Assembly (NCBI GenBank): GCA_003260075.1
Contig: QLIY01000682.1
Coordinates: forward strand, 17,890-81,889
Direction: 5' to 3'
Length of the DNA stretch: 64,000 nt
Source: Phallusia mammillata
Lineage: Eukaryota > Chordata > Ascidiacea > Phlebobranchia > Ascidiidae
Shown here: piece after piece, positions 27,801 to 39,800 of the stretch
Layout of the letters: every line of letters begins with the position of its first letter
How positions within the stretch are numbered: the stretch's first letter is position 1
Position numbers and translations under genes: made by a program
The notes under the pieces: generated by a model
The model's database searches: none
What the model saw: only the letters and a program-made list of their open reading frames with translations
Told to the model about the DNA's origin: nothing

Positions 27801-30800
27801 AAAGTTGGTGTTCCAAGATGGTCCACTGGTTACGGCCATGAGGGAGGGTCATTGGGTTATATTGGATGAGCTTAATCTTGCTCCAACGGACATACTTGAG
27901 GCACTTAACCGTGTGTTGGATGACAACCGGGAAATTTTTATTACTGAGACACAAGAAGTTGTGAGGGCTCACCCAAGGTAATGTGTGCTCTCTGTTTGCT
28001 TAGATTTTCTGTGTCACTCCTCTTTAAAAAAAAAGTTTTGAAAAAAAAAATTGGCATCAAACTTTAACTGTGATAAACAGGACACTGTTTTTTCAAGTAT
28101 ATCAGGCATGCATACTGATATTTCTCTCCCCTTACTCTGGATTGCACTTTTAATTGTTTAATGACTTAAATCTTGGTGAAACGGCAGATTTCAACTGTTT
28201 GCCACCCAAAACCCACCTGGTTTGTATGGTGGCCGCAAAATACTCTCCAGAGCATTTCGGAACAGATTTATTGAACTTCACTTTGATGAGATTCCCTCTG
28301 ATGAGTTAATAACAATTCTTCACAAACGATGTCATCTTAGCACCAATCACTGCAAGAAACTCGTCAAGATAATGGTGGAGTTGCAGGTTGGGTAGTTCAG
28401 ATTTGCTTTTAAACAAGCTTGTTCAGCATCATTTTATGGTTGTTGGTTGAATTATGATTGCATTAATGAGTCTAGCAATGTTTTACACACAACAGTTTGC
28501 AATACAAACTAAAATTCACTACATATTTTGTAACTGGCTTAAATTTGTTTTCAAGTCTCGCAGAAGATCTTCTGGCTTGTTTGCTGGTAAACATGGTTAC
28601 ATCACACTGAGGGATCTCTTTAAGTGGGCTGAACGATACAGAAGATATGAGGTAAAACATAGTCGTGTAACAAAGCTAATTGATACAAATGTGTAAATAG
28701 GTATACCTTGTGATGACCCCCCCCCCCAAAAAAAAATATGTTGTGTTATTGGTAGATATTTAAAACTTTTCTATTAAGTCTACTAAGTAAAGGCTGTTTT
28801 AATGCTACTGGCACAAGGAATTACACTAGTTTCATTTATCAGTAAGTGTGCTGTCAATTCGGAATTGACATTGTATTGTAATTTATATTCATGAACAGTC
28901 ATTTGGTAATTGGTGGGCCTTCTTTATAATATAAAAATGTTGTTTAGTCAGTTTAGCATGTTTTGTGATAACGATTTCATTTGGTTTAAGTTGTTGACTA
29001 GTAGTTTGCCAGTTGCAGAAAGGTAACATATAAACTGTGTTTGCTTTTATTTTTGTTCGATCAACTGCAGCTAAAACAAAATTTAAATTCCTAATTGGTT
29101 AAATAAAAAAAGGCAAACTTAACTATTACTAATAACACACAAACTTTGCTGATAATGTGTGTATTTATTTTTTTGGCATTTTACAAGGTGGATGATGACA
29201 AGTTTTTTGATTGGGATCAGTATTTGGCAAATGATGGCTTTTTGTTACTTGCTGGTAAAGTAAGAAAGAAAGAAGAAGAAATGGTAATTATGGGTCCCCT
29301 TCCCTGAAGGGGACACATATTGTTTTTGTCCGTATTTGTTCCTTATTTCCTTTACAACGCTGGTTTGGTCATGAATGAGTGCTTTAAATTTATTGAAATT
29401 TTGACATATGTTAGATATTAATCCAATCCAAACTTGGTCCACCTGAAGTGTGACCCCAAATTGCCCAGCGGTTCACCCACAGGCCCCCGAAACGTAAATT
29501 TTTAACGCTGGTTTTTATCGCTCATGTGGTAAAGAAAGAGTGCTTCTAATTTATTTAAATTTGGACACATGTTAGTTATTAATCTGAACTTGATCCTCCA
29601 GAAGTTTGACCCCGATTGACCCAGCGGTTCACCCACAGGCCCCCGAAACGCAAATGTGTCTAACGCTCGTTTGGTCAAGAAAGCTAAAAAATTTTGAAAA
29701 CAAAAGCACTGGTCAAAGCAGCTTGTGTTTTAGAGAATGGAAGCTAAATAAGTTTTAATCACAGTGAGATTTTGAAATAAACAAATTGTCAAATTAAACA
29801 TATCGTAGTATTTCTTATATTGATTTACTTAAGTTTAATGTTGTGCAACAGGTGATAGAAGAAGTAATTTCGAAGCACTTGGGCCGAAAAATAAAGCGGG
29901 AATCATTGTTTGAACTTGATAAAACTGCATCAATGTGCTCTCATATGAAGGAATTTTCTCATCTTGTATGGACAGAACCAATGAGAAGGTTAACTGACTT
30001 TGACAAATATTACTAGCAGAAACAAAGTTGTAGGCTACTGTCCTGCAAATCTTATTGTGATTTTGTTTTGCACACTTTGTAGAAAATGCCATTTTAAGAG
30101 TTGACTGTTGTGTTTAACCCTATAGCCCCACTCTTTATCCCACAAGCCACCTTCCCAAATTGAATCTAAGCAAAGTGGTTATTTAACACTAGAAATATGG
30201 TGGGTTGAATTTTACTAACAAACTCTTTTTTTGCAAATTGTAGCTGTTTCTTTCCCAGAATCCTTGTAAAGGTTGCTCTGTAGTACACAGTTACTGATCC
30301 AAATACCTAACTGATATCTATTTAAAGTCATTTTCATCTTTTGCAGGCTTTATGTTACACTAGAACGTGCTTTGAGATTCAATGAACCTGTGCTAATTGT
30401 GGGAGAAACAGGAGGTGGAAAGACAACTGCTTGCCAATTGGTATCAGCTATTTATGAGAAAAAGCTTGCTATTATCAACTGTCATGCCAGCACCGAAGCA
30501 GCCGATTTTATTGGCGGACTTCGACCAGTAAGTTTGCAAAGCAACATGATACAAGTGCACATTAGTTGCCATGAGCACATATACCAAATGGAAGTATGTT
30601 CTTCTTTATAGATCCTTGACCTTGTTCATTTTTTTTACCGAAATGTCTGACTAAAACTTATAAATGATAGAAAGGTGCCTGAAGCTTTGTACAGCAAATT
30701 TTTACTGTAGTTGATTGAGGTTTATCCACACTCCTCAACACCATAATTTTTTTGGTGGAAATCTCTGATGTTTTTTGCAGGAGTTATTGCACCTTTACAC

Positions 30801-33800
30801 AATAGTTTCATTCCTGCGCACCATGGTTGGAAATTTAACACCCTCCATGTTTTTAGATCCGACCCTGCATGTAATATAACAGCAAATTTTGTAAAGTAGT
30901 CAGGTTTGCTAAGAAATTTAATGTTCACCAATCGAGTGTTTTTTCCTTTCCATTATGGTTATGTAGTTTCAATGTCAAACTATGGTTTTGTTGTTTGTTT
31001 ATTGCATCACAGTGTAGATCAGGGGTCACGAAACTACGGCCCGCGACCACATTTTTTGGTTTGTCAAATCGCATTGATAACTTTGGAACATTTAAAAAAT
31101 AATCTACTTCTTACGAAAGTTTTCCTGTGGCAATATGTAAAATTGATATTACCTTGTTTTATGGGATTACAACGCCCAGGATTGACCCAAAGCCAGTTTG
31201 TTACGTCACAAACAAGACTAAAAGTGTGAATTGTGCGCAAACAATTGCTTTGTTTGGTCACTTGTGACGTAATATACAAGCGTTGCTTGTAGATGAGACT
31301 AACTATGCAATTTAATAGTCGCATCACCAGATTTTTAATGGGATTATAGAAAGACCATATCTAGGGCCCATATCAAAATCGCCTTGCGGGTTAAGTTGGC
31401 AAAGACGGCGCTAGGGCATGTAAACTATCCGGCCCGCGCGAATTATTATTATATATATCCGGCCCGCAGTGAAAAAAGTTTGCTGACCCCTGGTATAGAT
31501 AATACTTTAACTAAACATTTTCACCAAAGCAATGGTTGTCTGTGTAGTAATTTGGTTAGAATTTAATAATACTGCGAAAACGTTTCAAAATACATAATTT
31601 GGACACAGTGTATGCTTTTGTGCACTTTGGGTAGGTAGACTTTAAGGCCTATTTTTCTGTGCCATGGCAAAAAATATTCCCTGCTCTATTGGACTAAAAG
31701 TTTTAGTAATGGAGATAGTGTTTTAGTATTTTTTATGTTATGTTAAAGGTGCGTTCACATGTTGGTGAAGAAGACCAGAAAGAAAAAAGTCTGAAGCTGT
31801 TTGAATGGATTGATGGACCTTTAGTGGAAAGCATGTGTTCTGGGAATCATTTACTTGTTGATGAAATTTCTCTTGCAGATGATTCTGTGTTAGAAAGGCT
31901 TAATAGTGTTCTTGAGCCTGAAAGATGTCTAGTGATTCCTGATAAAATGTCCATGGTTTGTTCTGACTTGGCATGGATAAATTAAATTGGTAAAACAAAA
32001 TAATTACGTGCTTTCAGAATTTAGATGGGGATGACTCTTTGATTGTTGCAAAACCTGGTTTTCAATTTTTATCCACAATGAATCCTGGAGGAGACTTTGG
32101 AAAGAAAGAGGTAATCCAATTTGTAGGTGTTGTCATCGGTCCTCAAAAAACTGTTGGTTGGGTAATTATGGGTCCCCTTCCCTGAAGGGTCCCCTTCCCA
32201 TCTTGATTTCACTCTTTTTTTTTCTGTTTTTTTCTTTTCTATTATTTTTTCTCTGGTGAAGTTTGTCCATGCACTTTTGGCATGAAATCTTTGGTGGATT
32301 TGAATAAAACTTTCACAGATGGTAGATATGGTCATGTGCCATCTGCTTAGTTTGACTCGATAGCCTATTATGTACCCCGCTAGCCCCCAAAATGTAAAAC
32401 GTTTTTGTATGTTGCTGCGCACCCCAAACGAAAGATTCCTGTAGTGTAATAGTATAACAAAGGCAACAGAACATACGGTACTTGTGTTTGTGCAATACTT
32501 GGTGGACGGTTTTGCACGTGCCAACAGAGCGGTGTCAACAGCCGTATGACGTCAAAAGGGTTAATGAATGTTGCTAATAACACCTCTAGTGGTCAGAATT
32601 TCAAACATTGGCCAATTTGGATAAATTTTACATGACTGCTGATTGGGTCATTGTGGTTTCATATTTTAAACTTTTGTGTGTAGAACCCTACCAGTTGCCC
32701 CACTAACCCCCTAAAATGGGGTTTTCTAAACAGTGTAAGAATTAAATGAAATTTCAACAGTTTATGGAGTGTGCTATTTAAAGTTGTTAATTGTTGTGTT
32801 CAACCTTGTGACCCCAACATTCACCCCACTAGCCCCCCAAAATGGGTCAATTTTTGAAACAATGTTGGAATTGAATTAAATTTGAACAGCTTTTAGAGTG
32901 TGCTAATGATAGGTGTAGAATGTTGTGTTTAGCCCTGTGGCCCCAACATTAACCCCACTAACCCCTAAAATGGGTCAATTTTTAAACAATGTCTGAATTG
33001 AAAAAATTTGGACAGCTTGTAGAGTGTGCCATTTATAAATGTCGATTGTTATGTTCAACCTTGTAGCCCTTTCATTTACCCCACTACCCCCTACAATCGT
33101 CTGCAATTTGCCATTAATAGGAGCTTATTGTTGTGTTTTAGCCTTTTTTCTCTGCTAGAGAAAAACCTTCATAAATGTATGAATGGAATGCAATTTGAAT
33201 AGTTTGTACTTTATATCAGGCTACTCAAACTTTCTTGTTCTGCGACCCCATTTTAAAACATAAATTTCTACGCGACCCCTTGATGCGTAAGCCCAGAGGT
33301 GCACAACCTTTTCGTTATTGCAGCCGCACCACATATCTTTATTTCAGCAATGGTCGCCAATTGCCGGCTTGCTTGTGTTTTAAAATTACTGATCTAAAGG
33401 AATACATATATAAAAAGGGTTGCCATACCGTCCTTATTTCTAAGATTTGTCCTTATTTTGAACGGCCTTGCCATACCGTCCTTATTTCTAAGATTTGTCC
33501 TTATTTTGAAGGGCAATGTCTTAGAAAAGTTCATTTTCCTTATTTCTAAGAAATGTCCTTATTTTCAACATTTTCTACGAACATGGGGTTGCTGGAACAG
33601 ATTGTTTCTGGCCAAAATATTGCATATGATATGTCATGGCTCGTGTCAATGCAAAGATTTGTTCAAAAACACTTGTTTGTTTTGTATCAAAATTTAATAT
33701 GTCGAGTGTCCTTATTTTTGGTTTCAAGTCAATGGCAAACCTGTATATATACCATCTAATGGCGCCTAAAAAAACTTGATACACAGATTGACAGTCTGAG

Positions 33801-36800
33801 CTTTTATGATGTCATAATCAATATTGTGACGCTTGAGGTATCTGCTTTTTCGCATTGTTTGCACACAATAGGCATAAATCAGTCTGGCGCAAATGGCTAC
33901 TAGGCTGGTATTGGTAATACTCTTTTAAGTTCTACAAAATGTGTTTAGAGCAATAAATGTACGCATATATACCATTTATTGTGAATAATAACGCATAATG
34001 TTTCGGGACCCCAAAATTATATTCGGCCACCCCAATTGGGATCTCAACCCACAGTTTGAGAAGCCCTGCTTTATATAACATATTTAGTTATGCTCAGCAC
34101 TGATTATTGTGTTTTACAACAACAAACTTTCTCATGGTTATCTCTTGAAATGTGTTGTTTACAACTTTGCATGTGTGAGGACCCATGAGTTTCTGCTTGC
34201 ACAAACAACCAAGGTTGCAAAAGACAGTGGCTGATATGGGACCCAATATAAAATAAGTGCAGAAAATATATTAATGTTTTAAAATAGGTTATAGTGTATA
34301 TATATGCAAGGGCAATATGTGCTAAGTCACCCTTCTAGTTAAACATCTTACTGCTAAAGTTTGTAGCAGTAAATTCCCTTACAATTGTACATCCAAACAT
34401 CATGCCACAATAACGGATACCCCTGATAAACTGTTTAACATTCCAGGTTACCGCACATGCCTGTTTGGTATGTTTTTTTAGGTTATTTAACATTAATTTC
34501 TTTATCAGTTTAGTTATATGAACTGTTTTAGCTTTCCCCTGCACTCCGCAACAGATTGACAGAAATATGGTGTGATGTGATTCATGATAATGAAGATCTT
34601 ACCAGGATTGTTGAACACAATTTGCTAATAACTCAACATGGCGTAAGTAATATATAAGAGTCATGACCAATTCTAATACTACAATATAACAAACATCTAG
34701 TTACGGGTCTTAATTTGCCAGCAAATTTGTTGATTGAAAGTACCACTATGCTATGTGTCTGCACATACAGCAGTCCAAGATATACCTTTTTAACTTTAAG
34801 AATTATTTTAAGCACAAAATATGCTGTAATTTTTTCAGAATGGAGCAGTTGGTCTTCACTATCCCAAAGTTTATGCAAAACTTATCGTGGATTTTGTTAA
34901 CTGGTTTAAGTCAACGTCGTTTGGCAAAAGGTTGTTACAAATACTGATTATAATTATTATCATTTTTAGCACCGTATTCATGATTTCAAAAATATTTTCA
35001 GATTTGTGATTTCTGTTCGTGATCTTCTGACGTTGGCAAAGTTTGTGAGTTTGTCATGTGATAAAATGGATCTTCCAAGTTGTTATATTCATGCTGTATG
35101 TTTGGTGTATGTAGATGGGATAGGATCAGGTGAGAGTTATGCTTTTTAAACACAGTAAAAGTTAATTAATAAACATTTAAATTTCTTATTTTGTAACACA
35201 TATTTAATGGGGTAATTTTCCTGAAGTATCCAACTAACGATTTAGTGGATCTTTCTCACATGGAGGCAAAGTTATTAAAGTAGGGGTACATTAAAATTGT
35301 CAAGAAGCATTTCAAAAATGTGTACATGTGTAAACAAGAACTGTTTTTTTGTAGGATAACTATTGCCTTGTAAAGTATCAACGACTATCATTAAAAGTTC
35401 TTAATTTTGGCACCAATTATGATATGGCAACATGATTTATGTGGATTATTACAATGTATGCTAAGGTCAGATTGATATATTTCTGTGTTTTATTTTAGGT
35501 TTATCGGGTGGTTTTGCTTCTCAGAGTAAAGAAGCTCGCTCGGAATGTTTAAAGTTTCTTATTAAACAGTTAACTGAGTGTGACCAATTCACCTCATTAT
35601 CACAAACAAGTCTTAGCTGGTTGCAGTGTGAAATGAATGGTTCTACAATTACACCATTTAAGACGTATACAGATGACTGCTTGTTTGGAATGGGACCTTT
35701 TTCTGTTGAAAAAGGTAGAACTTACTTAAGCAGAGTTTGGGTGTGATGTTAAACAAACAGCAACAAATTCTACTTTAAATCTGTTACTTGTGATACCAAA
35801 TGCTTACTTTACATCAGGGGCCAGCAACCTTTAAAACAATGAGTGCCAAAAGACATTTCAAAATAATAATTGCTTCTTTTGACAATATTTTTATGTGTAA
35901 TAGTGGTTTGTTTAAGTTGGTTTGAAAGTGATCAGATAGCATCCAGTTTTTCTGTGAAAGCTTGGTTTTTAGGATCATTATATTAAAACAAACATGGTAA
36001 TAGCTCAAATTATATTAAAAAGTACTTAAACATATAACTTTAGAATCACATCATTAGTTTTTATTTTAGTTGCTGTATAATGACTGGGGTAAAAAATTTA
36101 GATTTTATAGATACTTTTTTTAACTCCCCCCCCCCCCCCCCCCCCCCCTTGGTGTCCGACCATATGGCAAAAATAATTTATTATAAATTTTGTCTCCAGG
36201 TAAATGTGTGATTCCAGATGATATTCAATTTACATTTGATGCGCACACAACTTCCCACAATGCCTTGAGGGTGGTAAGAGCTCTTCAACTTCCAAGACCA
36301 ATATTACTTGAAGGTTCGCCAGGTGGAGGAAAAACCAGTCTTGTCACAGCTATTGCAAAATTTTCAGGACATCATCTGGTCAGGATTAACCTTTCAGAAC
36401 AGACGGTGGGCAAATTACTACACACAAATAAGGAAATGGTTTGAAAGTAATAGTCAAAACTGATATAACTAAACTGTTGCACCAGTAAACTTGTTAGAAA
36501 ACATTGGTGCAGTCGAACTGATACACATCCCATAAGTTTTGTCTATTGTTTCTTGAAGTGTTGACAACATGTTTTGCTTTAACCGAATGATTGTGGCTAG
36601 TCTGGTGCTTGTAGGTAGTGTGTTCAACATTCGCTACTACAGACATGCATTACAAATTTTTCTTCACAATTACTTAGTGGTTAGGTCAATAGTTTATATT
36701 TGCACAAAAAGTTCTTGTTCTTAAGGATGCATCCGATTTATTTGGTGAAGACCTGCCTGTGGAACATGGTTTGGGTGGTGAATTTTCATGGAGAGACGGG

Positions 36801-39800
36801 CCTTTGCTAAGTGCACTAAAAGCTGGCCACTGGGTGGTGCTCGATGAGGTAAAAGTTGTGTAAAAAAAGTTACAAAGTTGTGAGTTTACCTGGCCACTAT
36901 AAGGATTGTGATTTTTTGCCACACAGATGTCTCTTTTAGGCTCTAAATCAGGGGTGGGCAACCTTTGTTACTGTGGGGCCAAATACAATTGCCAAAATTA
37001 GATCGCGGGCCACACCTGTGTATAACACAAGGTGATTTTTCTTTGTTGCTTATCAAATATGCTTAACTACAAGTTACATCGCATTTGAATCTAGCCACAT
37101 ATTGCCAGGTCTCAGAAAAAATAGTACCAGGCGCATTAATCTGCTCAAAAATATATAATAGTTGAACTTGTTTGCCAGGACATTTGAAATCCAAGGGTCT
37201 ATGCGGGCCGCTCAACCTTTAATCAAGGGCCGCATTTGGCCCGCGGGCCGCAGTTTGCCCACCCCTGCTATAATGGAAGGTGGTATTGAAGTTTAGCTTA
37301 AAATGTTTTTCATACAGAAATGCATTGTTTAAACACTTTTGGCATCATAAATTTCACATGTATGCAAGTTATAAATCGAAAGTAGATTGAAAGAGGAAGG
37401 CAGTCATGGATTTTACACAGAAAGAGTTTATTTGGTGCCTAGGATTTGAGTGCTGTGTGGGCTATCTAGGAATAAACTTTTAAAAAAATTACAAGAGGAA
37501 TAAGTAACTTTAAAATCTTATCAAAAGCTTTTCGTAATAGCTCAAGACTATTACAAAGCAACTTGTTAAATGTAAAAGAAATAAATGTGTAGACCAGGGG
37601 TGGCCAACCGGTCAAAGCCGAAGAGCCATATTTTTTATTGTGTTACCACAAAGAGCCACATTATACACATAAGCACATTTGTTAAATGACTCGTCCCTTC
37701 CTCACACACGGAGACCTGTGCTTAGCCAGATCTATTCTAAATGTCGCACACCAACATAATAATGACACAATTTGACTTGTACAGACCACGGGCCAGTCAT
37801 TTTCAACAATAAATGGTCAGTGCAAACACTGTCTCTCACACAAAACTCTCATTTCAAAGAATCCATCAAACAAAAACATATGAATTAAAATACCCCTTTT
37901 TTCATTTGAGATTCATTTCTGGTGAATTGCTAAAATATTTTTTCATTGCCAATTTGAAGGCTAACTTGACCAAAATTGTTTATTTAAAAGATTTTCCCTG
38001 CTGAAAAAACTTGCGGTATTTTCATCTAACGCGCACGCGCCCCAAACACCTAACGCGCATGTGCCCCAAGTGCAAAGTGGCGAAACTAAATTCATTGCGA
38101 CGTCATTAATGCATTCACCACCAACAATCGCTCAATTCAAACCCAAGACAAACTGCCGATAAAATATAACGTTCGTCATAACCCGAAAAACAACGGATTG
38201 AAGCATTATTTACTTTGGAACACATTTGTTGTAAATATCGCTGTTGCTTCGTGTCTCATTCGCATTGTACGCAACAATGAGCAACCATTCATTGTTCACA
38301 ATTAAATATATGCCATCATAATCAAGCCGTTTGCCACATAAAGTTGCAGTTTTAAGGCAAGGTTTGTGTCCATGCCGATAATAAGTTTGTTCAAAAGCAA
38401 AATTGTTAAAGCTTTACTTTAAATTTAACGATTTTTGTACCAGATCGCCACATACTTACCCAAATATACACAATGGCTCCAAACTTCGACAAAAACTTAA
38501 GAGCCGCATAAAACCAGGCGAAGAGCCGCGGGTTGGCCACCCCTGGTGTAGACTTTATAGACAGGTAATAAACATTTTATAACGTAACAAGTTGTTTCTT
38601 CATTATTTTTAGTTGAATCTTGCATCACAGTCTGTATTGGAGAGCTTAAACAGTGTTTTTGACCACCGTGGAGAAATTTACATTCCTGATTTGGGTCAAA
38701 CATTTACTGTTAATCATGATAAAACAAGGATATTTGCTTGCCAAAATCCTTTACAGGAAGGTGGTGGAAGAAAGGGTCTTCCCAAAAGTTTTCTGAATCG
38801 ATTTACCCAGGTAGGTTAGATATATCTTTTTAAACCTTTTTACTTTTTATAGCATGGTTGAGATACTAGTTTTGACAACTTCTTATTGTACTAGTTTAAA
38901 AACTTTTTGTTAAACATTCTACTTTTTACTGCTTCTTTAATAGGCACATCAAAATCACAACAAAAACAACTTGAACATCAAATCACAAGCAATAAATACA
39001 ATAGAAATAAATACAAACTATAAACATGGTTTAATAGAATACTTTCAAGTTGAACTCAGTAGCCATAGAGAGGATAGTAAGATGTGTCGGTCATCTAAAA
39101 AAAGTTTCAGTTTTTTTAAGGGTTTTGAAGTCTTGTTTAAACTTTACTTTCCAAGATAACAAAACTTAAATCTCAGGTTAACATCACAAAATTCTCTGAC
39201 AAGTGATATATATTGGTCTCTTATAAACATTGCCACAAACTGTGCATGTTTTCTGCGCATATACTTACATTTAACATGCTTTCATAGTCATAGTATGCTT
39301 TGTCACAAGTAAAATCATCAAACAAGTTGACAAGGTCATTTTCATTGTGCCGGATGCAGTAGTATGTGAAAAGATTTAATATGCTTGGTTTGATTTCCTG
39401 TTTGACAAATTATTTGTTTAAGGGAACATCACAGGGTCACATACATACAGAAATACATTTTCCCTAAATTTTAAATCAACTTAATTTAAAAACTTGTTAG
39501 AGACAAAAAACAGCAAATTTACTGTTTCTTACCAATCTTGGATCTGCTTTCTCTTTTTGAGCAAAATTTTTAAGCCATGCTTTAATGTACAAGTAAGATT
39601 GAAACTCTTCTGATGTTTCATTACATGGACATTTAAATGCATTGTACTTGAAGTTAATAAAGGTTAAACTTTCCATGTTTTCCAACAGCTCATCCTGCAA
39701 AAAACCTTATTGGTTCTTTTCTTGTTAAATTTTGTTGTAAAAACTCCATTGAGTAATACCTGTACATGTGTTATGGTATTACTATTGAAGTCTATTTGTT

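Larger units (their letters stand above)
30347..35714 (+). other. MDN1: MDN1 exons 30-36: AAA4 module
   Basis: Exons: 30347-30527, 31749-31955, 32018-32110, 34532-34642, 34839-34930, 35002-35129, 35499-35714 (residues about 1329-1671). Walker A is GETGGGKTTACQ and Walker B HLLVDEISLADDS. The sensor is STMNPGGDFGKKE and the arginine finger RNRLTEIWC. Intron 30 holds a hAT MITE. Intron 32 holds a long family-A copy with a second hAT element nested in it. Confidence 0.95.

Noticed and set aside
31384..31566. A short plus-strand frame in MDN1 intron 30
   Set aside because: It lies in and across the right end of the hAT MITE at 31020-31492.
38811..39268. A transmembrane-like FDVQVVFVVILMCLL stretch on the minus strand near 38.95 kb as the missing receptor helix
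   Set aside because: It follows a stop codon, has no usable acceptor in phase, and ends after three lysines/glutamines. No TIR follows.
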